The notes under the pieces are model-generated. The model did no database searches and had not been told where the DNA came from. It saw nothing but the letters and a program-made list of their open reading frames with translations. A stretch of DNA of 64,000 nucleotides, from assembly GCF_051106095.1 (NCBI RefSeq), contig NC_135784.1:147347428-147411427 (forward strand), in the 5' to 3' direction. Origin of the DNA: Pogona vitticeps. Its lineage: Eukaryota; Chordata; Lepidosauria; Squamata; Agamidae. Made by a program: the position numbers and the translations under genes. Numbering within the stretch: the first letter of the stretch is position 1; each line of letters opens with the position of its first letter. This document shows, piece by piece, positions 12,458-24,240 of the stretch.

Positions 12458-12578
12458 GTTACATTGCACAAGTCATGGTGGCAAACTGCTGCTAACTAAT
12501 GAGGTTCTGATGCTCTTGTGAGATGTGTGCCTCTTAATACAAACAGCATCTTGTTAATCAGTGGCAATTTGCCATGGG
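12458..12578. repeat. palindromic repeat unit, tandem copy 1
   Basis: First of two adjacent copies with a 120-bp period. The unit begins GTTACATTGCACAAGTCATGG and ends TGGCAATTTGCCATGG, and its two ends are imperfect inverted complements, as in a MITE. A partial third copy is at 49045-49115. Confidence 0.8.
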
Positions 12579-12691
12579 TTACATTGCACAAGTCATGGTG
12601 GCAAACTGCTGCTAACTAATGAGGTTCTGATGCTCTTATGAGATGTGTGCATGTTTGTAGCATCTTGTTAATTAGTGGCAATTTGCCATGG
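12579..12691. repeat. palindromic repeat unit, tandem copy 2
   Basis: It repeats copy 1 nearly exactly over its first 70 bases and again at its end, with a shorter middle (113 bp). Low divergence between the two copies indicates a fairly recent duplication. Confidence 0.8.
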
Positions 12692-14426
12692 TGAGTTTTG
12701 CAATTTAATTTATGCATGCATAAATCACCAATAGGTGATTGGTGATCTATCTTCTGGTCAAGGTATAAAAGGAAACTACTTGGAAAAATGTGTGCATTTA
12801 AACTGTCTAGAAACATATTTACAGAAGGAGAAATAAAGACAAAAACACATATGACTTTTAACATTTAGAGACTTTTTTAAAAGTTCACAAGACAATGTGG
12901 AAGTTTGATGGAGAGACTATTGGAAAAATAAGGAACTGATTAGAGTCAAAGTGAGCAGATTTGTCAATCCCCAAATGTATGATTTAAAATACTCCTATGC
13001 AAAACTGTATGTGATGGCCCTGGGAAAGGAAGTTCAGTAAGGTTTCTGTCAAATATCACATTGAACCATTCCAAGTTAATATATCTGATTTGCTCAACAT
13101 GCAATGAGCAGTGTGTGATATTTCTTGATGTCTGATATTACCAACACTGGCCTAAAGTCTGAGCAAGCTAGGCAGCCTTAGCAGAGACACCAAGTAAATT
13201 AAAGGGGTTGTGTGTGAGTTTTTTGTTTTTTGTTTCATGTCTGTCTGCAGTGAGGTGAGTGGTTAAAAAGAAGCATTTCTCACCTTTTTTCTATGCTCTA
13301 TAAGTTCATTGAGCACTAATTGCAAAAATGTTCCTCCTTCAATTACTTTTAAAGTTTGTTTTTCATTTGCACCCAGTAAGAATCAGGAAACATCATTTTG
13401 TGTAGGCAAGAATGGGTCTTTGGAGGGGGCAGCTGCAGAGCCACCAGCACGACACCTTCTCCATCCACCATGCCATGATTATAAAAGCTATTACTAGTTA
13501 GCATCTGGACTACTTCATCATACATCAACACCTTTTGTGGAAAAGAGGCAGCCGGGATGTTCAGGACCAGACAAATAACACTACATTTAATAGATATTCA
13601 TCATAATCATGAAGTCTCATGCATACCTGCAAGATATGACAGATTTTCCCCAGGCAGCAGCTGGTAAGATATTTCTAACTGAGTGGAGAGATCATCCTTT
13701 AACCAGTTCCAGCTCCTTGCTTTGATCAAAACCATTTTTTATTGTTTGGGTCTCCATAAACCAAAGTATAGGGCCTATATTACTCTTAAGCAGCTTAAAA
13801 TTAAATGTTCTATGCTCTCTCTTTCTTTCTCTGAAGGCTATGCATGTGTGTCTTAGTAAAGGGGGGAAACTGATATTTTATTTTCCATTATCTCTAAAAT
13901 GTTTTGATAATTATATCAAAACGTTGCCCTGATATTCCTTCAAAGCCTAGTGCTTAAGCGAACCATCTACAGACCTCTTCCTCCCCCACCCTCCACCCTC
14001 AGGATAAAATTTATACTTTTGTGCAGAGGGGAGGGGAGGATCTGTTGCCTGGCAGGAAAATGGAATGCCCACGAATTGACTAATTATAGAACTATATTAG
14101 AACAACCTGAAAGCAGAATGTTCCAGTTACATCTTTCTACAGTTGCTCTCTTCTCCAAAATCCAGGGTACTGTTTCCAAAAACAGATCCAATCAAGTCAG
14201 TTATTCATCTTTGCCTATAAGAAGAAACATTCAGGTTTACTTAAGCCTACATGGCACCTCTCCATTCTCACTGATCACTGTTCAATTTTATTATGTGGCT
14301 CCAGGAAAATCGATCGTAACCTTTTGAATTAGCCACCCTAACTAGGAGACAATGTTAGATTACTACCTCAGGTCACAGAGGGGGCAATCAAGATGTTGCC
14401 TACCTTACTTAGTTATGGCAGTTTAA
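12692..14426. other. intergenic DNA, nothing recognised
   Basis: AT-rich; no coding gene or named repeat seen. Confidence 0.55.
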
Positions 14427-15473
14427 TTTTTGTTGTTTAGTCGTTAAGTCGTGTCCGACTCTTCATAACCCCATGGACCAGAGCACACCAGGCCCTCCTG
14501 TCTTCCACTGCCTCCCGGAGTTGGGTCAAATTCATGTTGGTAGCTTCAATGACACTGTCCAACCATCTCATCCTTCTCCTCTTGCCTTCACACTTTCACA
14601 ACATCAGGGTCTTTTCCAGGGAGTCTTCTCTTCTCCTGAGATGGCCAAAGTACTGGAGCCTCAGCTTCAGGATCTGTCCTTCCAGTGAGCACTCAGAGTT
14701 GATTTCCTTCAGAATGGATAGGTTTGATTTCCTTACAGTCCAGGGGACTCTCAAGAGTCTCCTCCAGAACCATAATTCAAAAGCATCAATTCTTCAGCTG
14801 TCAACCTTCTTTATGGTCCAGCTCTCACTTCCATACATCTCTACTGGAAAAACCATAGCTTTGACTATGTGGACCTTTATTGACAAGGTGATGTCTCTGC
14901 TTTTTAAGATGCTGTCTAGGTTTGTCATCGCTTTCCTGTCAAGAAGCAGGCGTCTTTTAATTTCGTGGCTGCTGTCACTATCTGCAGTGATCATGGAGCC
15001 CAAGAAAGTAAAATTGGTCACTGCCTCCATATCTTCCCCTTCTATTTGCCAGGAGGTGATGGGACCAGTGGCCATGATCTTAGTCTTTGTTGATGTTGAG
15101 CTTCGGGCCATTTTTTGCACTCTCCTCTTTCACCCTCATTATGAGGTTCTTTAATTCCTCCTCACTCTCTGCCATCAGAGTGGTATCATCTGAATATCTG
15201 AGGTCATTGATATTTCTTCCGGCAATCTTGATTCTGGCTTGGGATTCCTCCAGTCCAGCCTTCTGCATGATGTATTCTGCATATAAGCCGGGGGGACAAT
15301 ATGCAGCCTTGTTGCACTGCTTTCCCAATTTTGAACCAATTAGTTGTTCCATATCCAGTTCTGTTGCTTCCTGTCCCACATATAGGTTTCTCAGGAGACA
15401 GATAAGGTGGTCAGGCAGTCCCATTTCTTTAAGAACTTGCCATTGTTTGTTGTGATCCACACAGTTAAAGGCT
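14427..15473 (-). mobile_element. RTE-BovB LINE, 5'-truncated
   Basis: On + it starts with the BovB 3' end (TTGTTTAGTCGTTAAGTCG, then CCATGGACCAGAGCAC). Minus-strand frames at 15460-15080 and 15120-14794 give the end of reverse transcriptase and the C-terminal part: the catalytic box appears as RYSDDTTLMAE (canonical YADD), followed by FLGSMITAD, LGRKAMTNLDSILKSRDITL-like and VFPVEMYGSESW stretches. The break between the two frames and the truncation make it inactive. BovB abundance points to a squamate genome. Confidence 0.93.
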
Positions 15474-16630
15474 AAATTGCCATGACTGCATGTGATGGAA
15501 TCTTCGGCTTCTTTGCTAGAGTGCTTCGATGTACTTGACAGAATTACAAAAGAGACGTCTATATACCAAACTACCAGAATTGCTTAGGTTAAAGCTACAG
15601 TAGCAAAAGTGGTATCAAATTTCTGTAAATGTGTAGGCAGTGTTTAGCACTAAAATGGATGGCCTGAAAAAGTGGACCCACCCTATGTTGCAGGTAAGGT
15701 GGCCTCTGCTCTATCAGCAAGAAAGAGGACATTGAGAACAAGGAACACCTTAAAAGAGGACATTGTTCACACCAAAAAGGAAGATTTTTTTTTTTGCATT
15801 GAATTGGCATATGCCAATTAAATTAATATATGCAATTTTCATTTCAATTAGACATCATAACTACAATTTAAGTGGGAAGAAACACTACTATTCACCATGC
15901 TGGACAAGATTGTGACTAGTTAACCACTTGGGACACAGTACTAAGAGAAAGATAAAATTTTAAAAATTCAAATAAATAAACAAGGCATTGTGTTTAATAG
16001 CTCCTTGTAAGGCCCTGTGCCCTGTGTTTTCTACAGCTTATTACAAAAGAATGTATGGACAAAGAAAATAAACAGAGGTGAGTGCAGTTCTGTTGAATTA
16101 TCTAGCTAGGGAACAATCAGTTATATCAGAGGAATGGTCTGGGCAGTACTTCCAGTATTACACTCCTCACATTGGAAGTTCATACAGAATTGGCATGCCA
16201 TGTGATGCACTTCCTGCCATTCATTAGTTCCTATGTTAGTGTGTGTACACTTTGCATCTTTTTGTACAAAATGACCATTCTGCCTGGAAAGATTTCACTT
16301 TAAAGATGCCAGACTCCTCTTTAAGAATCCAAAAGTGTTTTTGCCCTTCAACTGGTGAAGAGTGCTTTCTCCTTTTGCTCCTAACTGTAACTCTTTTCCA
16401 TGGTCCAACTTGAGTACACAAGAAGTTGTCTGATAATAATACTTGGTTCATTTAGTTTAGTACTGTTTGATTGACATCATCTCTCCAGGATTTCACATGT
16501 GACTCATCTAGCCCTACCAGGAGATGCTGGAGGTTAATACTGGTTCTTCTCCATTCAAGGCACATGCTCGGTGTTACTATAGCTGTGAGGAGCTGATTAA
16601 GAAGGTGCCCTTAGAAGAGAAGGTAAAAGG
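15474..16630. other. intergenic DNA, nothing recognised
   Basis: AT-rich; no gene or named repeat seen. Confidence 0.55.
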
Positions 16631-16639
16631 AGAGACAAG

Positions 16640-17110
16640 ACACCAGGATGGCCATGTTTGAGAGAGGACCCCTCCAACTAGAAGGAAGAAAGGACCTGGG
16701 TGATGTGCAGGAGGAGCTAGAGGAGGCACACAATACCAAAGAGACCCCCCCTCAAGTTAAAGGACAAGATCGCCAAATTAGAGGGCAACTATATAAACAA
16801 AGATAACCCTTTGGACAGGGGTCCTAGAACAGCTGGAGGTGCCCAAGAGAGAAAGGTTCCAGTGCTCCAGTGCCTCTTGCCACCTGACTACAAACACCAT
16901 TAGGTGCACCGTGTTCAACCTGAGTTGGGTGCTGGGGAACCAACACCGACTCAGCTGCGACATTGGACAAGGAAGCAGCAGCAGAAGCACCGGCAACTTC
17001 ACCACCACCACCACCACCAGCAGGCCCAGACCAGGAGACAGGCATTGTTGAACACCACACCTTGCCCACCTTGCTCCATCTCAAGGAAGGCACAATTATG
17101 GATGAGGTGA
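16640..17110 (+). other. unassigned GC-rich, coding-looking stretch
   Basis: Base composition here is clearly less AT-rich than its surroundings. A + strand frame from 16650 begins MAMFERGPLQLEGRKDLG and continues with a Glu-rich QEELEEAH stretch. A CAC trinucleotide run lies at about 16999-17022. I do not recognise the family. It may be the relic of a retrocopied gene or a transposon piece, or chance. Confidence 0.25.
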
Positions 17111-17880
17111 AAAATTAAGTCCTGGTAGAGAGGAAAAACCAGGAAAACAGGGACCCAAAGCACCAATGTAGTGTCAATACATCACACAGTTTATAGCTAA
17201 AGGTTGTTCCATGAGGATGCACATACCAACACAAAAACCATGAGACATTAAAATGATTTCTAAAAACCTCAACCAGTTCCATATTTACAGTAATTCCACA
17301 GTATAGTTTCACCCTTAGTTGCATCAGGCAGTATTCCTTTCAATGACGCTTTTTTGGTTAATGTATTGAGTGGAACTGGAATCCATAGTATCATTTTGCT
17401 TCTGGAACTACTACTCTTTGTTACAGCAATGGGGAAAATCATATATTTCATGGCGTTCCTGCTTTTTTATGACAAGCAGGGACAAGAATTGATCATTATC
17501 ATTGCAGGTGCACTGAACTTCACTTCTCCGGGCCTCCAGTTTTGTCGCCTTTTGGCGGTCAGAGTTAAGAAAAGCCAGTGATATTCCCACTCCACTGCTG
17601 TTCACTAGGAATGTGGAGTGAACAAAGACTGTGATGGGGCTAGTGAGTATCAGCAGCCCCTCAGTTGACAGTTCAAATGAATTACCTACTACAGTTTGTT
17701 TTACCCTCTGCCCAAATTGTAATAAACTCCTTTTCACTTAAGCCACATGTGTTGTGTCCAGGAAATGAAGGAGGAGCCACCCTTCCAGGTTGTCTAGGTC
17801 AGCGAAGCTCACAACAACTCTTCCCTCAAAATGGTTCATGCGGACGTTTAGGTTTCAGACATTGCTTTCGGGTATTTTAG
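17111..17880 (-). other. unassigned coding-looking stretch
   Basis: A minus-strand frame of about 108 codons (17737-17411) has a protein-like composition, and nearby frames look similar. I do not recognise the family and cannot say whether it is a degraded host retrocopy, part of an old element, or chance. Confidence 0.25.
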
Positions 17881-19329
17881 TGCTTTGTTCTTTTTGATTG
17901 AGGGGGTGGGTGTTAAAACAGAAAATCTCGCATAATGCTTGGAAATAAATTAGACTTTTAAGTATAGTACAAATAAACACTGTTTGGTGGATGTAAAATA
18001 TCTGTGTGGTAGTATAGACAAACGGTAAAAACTTTCAGGCCCGGTGCCTATTAGATCATCCACATGTAGGCAAGAGTTACAGAGATAGCTCAAACATCCA
18101 CAAAAGCAGCTAAGCTAAAATAGCATTGATAGTTTTATTTGGTGCCAAGTCAAACTCCCGGTGCTCAGTTAATATTTGTTCAGTCCCTGAAGTGTTTTGA
18201 TATGAAGGGAAGGAAGGTCCAAAGGGATGCCCCAGAGTGGTCAATGTGCCAAGAGGGCAACATGAGCAACAGGGTTTCCGCCGCTGCTTGAGAAAGATGC
18301 CGGTGGATGTTCCCAATACATTTGGATGTGGGGGAAGGGGGGAATCGTGCTCGAGCAAAGGCATTGTGAGAAAACAGGCAGCTCTTATCTCAGGCAGCAG
18401 TGGTAGAACATTAAAAGTGCACTTAATTTCATTATTTTTTCTGAGCTGAAAATGCAAGTACCCACTTCAGATGACAAGGCAGAATAGCAAAGATCATATG
18501 TCCCTTCCCTGCCGTCTCCAGCTAAGGCTATGGAAGTCTCCCATGTGAAATCATGGAGTGTTGCTGCCAGCCCATAGAAACACCACTATGCTGCAAGTTT
18601 CTTTAGGGTTTGGGGGTTTGCTAACACTGCAAATAGCAGCAGCAGCTACTGTGGCTGTGATGTGAAACTAATAATGTTTCATATGTACAGCATTTAGAAA
18701 AGGTGTACCCTTAAGAGGTGAAGAATATCTGTCATAGCATATGATTTTCCTCACCTTAGTTTCTTACATTCAGTTTGTAATTAACAAAGAAAGGAAGGAA
18801 AGATACAGGCTTAATTTGCAAGTCTAATCATGAAGGCATGTGCCTCTGAAAAAGTGAGGGAGTATATATATAGTCCCCTTAACCACTAATCGGACCTTGT
18901 GTTGGCAATATGGCCACCAGTTTGGATTCCATCCTACACAATGCCCAGAGGCTAATGCATCCTCAGTTTTACTCCAGGGCCTCTCTGAACCATGAAATGA
19001 CCTGGCATTGCCTGAGGGTACTTTAAAACCTTACTCAATCCCCTCCCCAACAGGTATTCTGAGTTTCCTTTGGAGTCTACAGGTTGAGCAAACATACATC
19101 TCACAAACAGCGAACGAGCATCTGTGTATTTCTTCTACTTATACAATATTGGAAAGTTATTTTTTCAGATGGTACTTCCCAGAAAGTAATAATCTTTGGT
19201 CGATCCTAGGTAGCAATATCTTACTTGCAGACCTAAATGACAACCCCAGCTTGTAACAATAGCATATGTCCCAAGATGGATGTACGAGATGAAATGATCT
19301 GAGAAGACTCTAAATGACTGCGAGAAAGT
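17881..19329. other. intergenic DNA, nothing recognised
   Basis: AT-rich; no gene or named repeat seen. Confidence 0.55.
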
Positions 19330-19361
19330 GTTCTTGATGGTTTAGAGATAGCCTTTTAAAA

Positions 19362-19449
19362 AATGTTGTTTTACCTGTTGTAAGCCACTTTGGATCCCTT
19401 CTGGGTAGAAAGGCAGCATATAAATAATTCAAATAAATAAATAAATAAT
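19362..19449 (+). repeat. LINE 3' tail (CR1/L2 type) with AAATA repeat
   Basis: TGTAAGCCACTTTGGATCCC...GAAAGGCAGCATATAAAT followed by AAATAAATA is the standard reptile LINE/SINE 3' tail. The upstream body is not recognisable. Confidence 0.55.
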
Positions 19450-19498
19450 GTCATTCTACGTTTTTGTGGAGATAAACAGACAACACCACAACTGTAGC

Positions 19499-19500
<2 letters not shown>

Positions 19501-19544
<44 letters not shown>

Positions 19545-19564
19545 ACACACACACACACACACAG

Positions 19565-19594
<30 letters not shown>
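19501..19594. repeat. CA dinucleotide microsatellite
   Basis: About 47 CA units interrupted at two places by CAGA. Confidence 0.97.
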
Positions 19595-19597
<3 letters not shown>

Positions 19598-22500
19598 GGA
19601 ATATTCAGGAAAGAAATGTGCAAAATAACTTTCTTACACTGATGGGTGAAGAGGGGAAAATGTCAGGAATTCCCTCAAACTCTTAGAAATTTTATCTTAG
19701 ATGTAGATATAATACAGTGCAGCTCAACATGAGGGCAAAAGTCAGAATGAGAAAGAAATGCAGTAGATTGAATTTCATTGTTCAACAATATTATGTTTGT
19801 TCAGCTATATTAAGGCTAATGGAACACCACTGTAAAAGACACAGAAATGAACTACCCTGTGCATTGGCTTAAAAACCAAGATCCCATGCATAGCAATTCA
19901 GCATGCTTGTTAAGCCTGATGTTTAATGGCTTTGTTTTATTTTTAAGTTAGAACTATGGCAGGTTGGCCTTATTGATAATTCAGCTCTTTCAGGTGTGCT
20001 TTAAATAAAAATAATAATAAATTATAAATTGTATGTTCAGGTCCTGGGGGCTACAGAGTTCTTTTACCTTTGATTATGAATGGATTTAAATGGCATACAG
20101 TAAAAGAGAAGCTGTATCACATTGTGATTGACTCGCCAACCCTGCCTAGCAGCTGTTTCCCAACACCAGGATTTAGATACCACAATGTTAAACTTCCAGG
20201 ATACCAAATGCAAAGAGAGGATTTAAGTCACTTTGCACAATTATACAGACTATGGAAATGGGGTGGGCAGGGAAGGAAAGGAGTTCATGGTAAATTCCGT
20301 CTGTGAGCCCAACTCTTGGTCAGCATAAAAGAAATAATAATGACCCAGGTTAACATATGGTAGAATAGCCATTTCTATGATGTTAACCTTCATCCTGCTT
20401 GGCTACTGTAGGCAGTGTCCACTGAGGTTTACTATGTGGGCAAACCTGAAGCCTGGGAACAGGAGGGTCCAGACAAAAAGGACCAAGGGCCCCATTTAAG
20501 GAAAGGTGGCAGTATTCTCCACCATAGCTACCCATAAATGCATACCGTTTCAATCAAACCATAGAGAATCACATCTCCAGAACACCTGGGGCAATTCATA
20601 AAATGTAACTGCAATGAATGTTCTTAAAACAAACCCTTCCCTTCTCATTTTAAACTTGTATATGCGCAACAAAAGACTCTTGTTGCAAAACATCTTTCAC
20701 ACCACAACACACAGAGAAATAGAAGCAAAATGGCTGCTCTGCTGGCTAGGCACACTGCCTGCCTCCTCTTCACTATGTTGCACAAGCACTCCCCGTTTAT
20801 CTTCCTTCATGTTAAGTAGTCTCCAGAAGTGGCCTCCTTTCCTTCAAATCTCCAGGGAATGGGCCTGCAAGCCAGCACAAACAGGTTCTTCCTTGTCTTT
20901 CCCTCCCATAAGGCCAAAATGGGAGAGGGTGAGCCTACTGCCCTCTTTGCATCACCTAGCCCTGCAGGGTGACAGTTAAGCTCTGTGGGCTCATCTTTCT
21001 TCCCAGGAATGAGGGATGAGGGAGGGAGGAGACCAAGACTGCTTCTGAGAGGCCAGTTGTGGGAAACCTGAAAGTGCTTCTGGATTGACAGCCCAGTCAC
21101 TTTTTAAGGGCCTTGTTGGTGTGTGGGCATGGAGTGTAAGGCACCAGCATGCCTGTCATTGTTTAGTTCCCAGAAATGAAGCGAAATATCTGTCAAAGGA
21201 TTTGCCCAGGGAAGGGCTTAAATAGGGGAATCTGTCAGTTTCACTTTCTCCCACCTTTTTTTAAAAAAAACTTATTTCCTTCTGCCCTGAATATATGGCA
21301 GTTTGTGGGTTTTGGTGAATTCTTCTAAACCAAACAGAAATGAAATTCTGCCCCATATCCATTACCCAAGTTTAGTAGGGTTAGCTATTCATAGCATAGA
21401 GAGGACTAGTTTTCTGTTTCTCTTTCTCTCTCTTCTCCCCCCCCCCATTGCCATATTGGTGTTAAAGATTATGAGCTTCTTACAAAATAAGCAGTGGCAA
21501 CCCTAGATGGTTCTGGCAACTGGTTTTTAAGAGTCAAACACTCCAAACCCTGGATTTCAGTGGTCAAATGTGTCAGTTTAGCTTTCTCAGATTTTTGAAC
21601 TCTCACATTCTTTCTGCCTCTGACATGATTGAAGACATTTGTGAGTCTTGGTATATTTGAATTCAAATACAAATACTTTATTGCTTCATAGCCAATCAGG
21701 CTGTACACATAATCAGAAATTAAGACACTCTTTAAAAATAGTATTTGGCATTTAATCTAAGTACATACAGATAATGAGAAAAGCATAAAGCTGGTAAATT
21801 TGTCCTATAACCAATTTAAATGAAATTATGTTCACCCATCCATGTCTCATCATGCATGAAGTACAAATTTTCAATTTTTTCATATTTTCTTTCTTCAAAA
21901 GAAAAATTACTTTTGAAGGACAAAAAGTAATACTGTGTGGTTAGAGTGAATACTGTGTATGGTAGACAGTCGAAAACTGTTAAGCAATCATGAGGACACT
22001 TAACAGTGTTTTGTTGGTTTTCCAAACAAGGATTATGCTGTCATGGATGGTTAAATGTGAAGAAAGCCTTGTGGTAAAAATTAGTATAAAATAAACATTT
22101 TTAAAAAATATTCACAAAAATCAGGAAACATCATGCATAAACACATTATGTATCATGAATTGTGTTCATTGTGGTAGAAATTCTAGGTAGCATTGCACCT
22201 GTACAGTTCTGTTATTCAAAACATAGTTAGGAACAGGGTCCAGTGCCCCTAAATTACATAGGCCTATATGCCTAATGTATTCGAGCTGTGGCTTGCAGCT
22301 TAGCGAGCCAGAAAACAAATCCATGCAAGGAGATGCTGCTCGTGGAGTTTTTTTCAGCCTGGCACTTAGCACACTGCCTTAAAGTGTGATATTTAATACC
22401 TTTGCTGATGAAGGAGGTAACTGAAGAACCAGAAAGTGTGGCCAAGAACTCCATGATCCCTGAAGGCCTAGCAGTTAGTTACCATTACTAAAGCGCCAGA

Positions 22501-23630
22501 ACAGCAAAGTGTAGAAGGCATATTGAACTAAATGCTCCAAGCACTTTTCTCCTCCAGGCCTCATTGAAATAAACTGGAGGCATAGAAGGTTTTGCAGTCT
22601 TCTTCAGCTGGCATTGGAGCATGGACAGCTGAAGAAGGTTTCAGTTTAGTATTCTCTGGGTGGGGCACTCAGCTCCTCCACTCAGCTCTCCTTTCCTTCT
22701 CTGGCACATAACCTGTGCTTTATAATCCTAGACAAATATTGCTTTTTCTTTGAACCACATCACACATGTCATGAGCAAGTGATGATTTCATTCATTTTCT
22801 TTAACTTCCTTTTAGAAGTTTTCAGGAGGAGGATGGAAAGGTCTGCAAAACGTTGGTGCATTCATCGAAGACAGAGCACATTTATCGGTAACCCTCTCTT
22901 TAGAAGACATGTACGGTAGTGATATTAATTGCATTTGTTCCCCCTTCCAAGTGCAGAGTATCTTGTCTGCACCTTGTATTTGATTTTGATGGGACTAAAC
23001 ATAATGAATTTGGAGAATGTACTAAATTAGCAAAATAAATACAGTTTCTTAAGAACAGAAATCCTGTGAATCCAGACTTTGGATAATTTGTAATATTTAC
23101 TTATTTGGGGTTAATGATTAATATAACTAGTAGTTACAAGGTTGCTTTTAGACATAATAATACCTCAGTTCTCAAAAATTGGTTTTAAGAGAAATGCATT
23201 TAAAAGCAATTCGGCAGGAAGTTTTTCAGATTTTATCACATTCTGTTATCAGTCCTAAGTGGGAAGGGAGAGAGTCTCCAGATTCATCTTTCATATTTTA
23301 TAAATATTTCTAATATCAGACCAGACCACTACTTCCCTATAGTTTTATGAACTGTCAGTAATGATAACACAATGTGTTAATAATGCACAGTAGAAGAAAT
23401 TACTTGTGTGATCAGAGCAATGATAACAGTCAGGGCAATCTGCCAATGGAGAAATAATGAGTAAGATTTTTAAAAAATTCTTTAAAATGTAATATTATAA
23501 GCTCATACTGAAGGTCCATTGTGACCAGGACTACCTTTCCCTCATGGGAACTCTGCACCCCAGGCGGCAGATGAGTAAAGATGGTGAATGATGAAGGGCT
23601 GCAGAATGGCTCTCCTCTGTGAGAAAAGAG
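19595..23630. other. intergenic DNA, nothing recognised
   Basis: AT-rich. A small hairpin lies near 22608-22636 (CTTCTTCAGCTG...CAGCTGAAGAAG). No gene or named repeat. Confidence 0.5.
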
Positions 23631-23635
23631 GCAGT

Positions 23636-23684
23636 CAAGAAGGCGGGATATAAATAAAATAAATAAATAAAATAAAATAAATAA
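23636..23684 (+). repeat. LINE/SINE 3' tail remnant
   Basis: AGAAGGCGGGATATAAATAAAATAAATAAA is a short version of the common reptile retroposon tail. Confidence 0.45.
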
Positions 23685-23824
23685 TCCCTCCATTTCTGCC
23701 ACCTCCTAGCCTCAGACTGATACCTTGTTTTTTGGGTTCCTAAGAGCGAGTGGTCAAAATGAGTCAGCTCTCTGGAGAACATGTACAACAGGCCTAAGCC
23801 TCACCGTTTGCTCATTTTTATATA

Positions 23825-24240
23825 CAGTGGTGCCCCGCATAGCGATGATAATCCGTGCCGAAAAAATCATCGCTATCCGGATTCGTTGCTATGCGGGGGG
23901 AAAAAAACCCATAGGAACGCATTAAAACACATTTAATGCGTTCCTATGGGGAAAAAACTCACCGCTATGCAGAAATCTTCCATCTGACCGCCATTTTCGC
24001 TGTCCGGTAAGCTAGGAAAGGGTGCGAAAACACTGCGGGCGGCAATTTTTTCTGGTGGCCATTTCGGAACTGCCAATCAAGCTGTTTTTAAAACCTCGCT
24101 ATACGAAAATCGGTAAACGAAACGCTTACCGATCATCACAAAGCAATTTTTGGCCATCTAAAACATCGCTATGCGATCGCTTTTGCGATCGCAAAAACCT
24201 CATCGCTATGTGGATTCATCGTTAAACGGGGCGCTCAAGC
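23825..24240. mobile_element. non-autonomous DNA transposon, pogo/Tigger-like (copy 1)
   Basis: Starts CAGTGGTGCCCCGCATAGCG after a TA dinucleotide and ends in a partly complementary GTTAAACGGGGCGCTC. The interior has nested complementary stretches (CATAGGAACGCATTAAA against TTTAATGCGTTCCTATG; GCGATCGCTTTTGCGATCGC). About 416 bp, no transposase. A related, more diverged copy lies at about 46990-47415. The superfamily call rests on the CAGT start and TA flank and is tentative. Confidence 0.65.

Noticed and set aside
12458-12691. CRISPR-like direct repeats
   Set aside because: Only two long adjacent copies with inverted ends and no spacers, in a vertebrate genome; this is a duplicated MITE-like unit.
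14534-15154. 206-codon + strand open frame
   Set aside because: Antisense shadow of the BovB LINE on the minus strand.
16999-17022. Polyhistidine tract as sign of a real protein
   Set aside because: A short CAC trinucleotide run gives His, Thr or Pro in different frames; not evidence of coding by itself.
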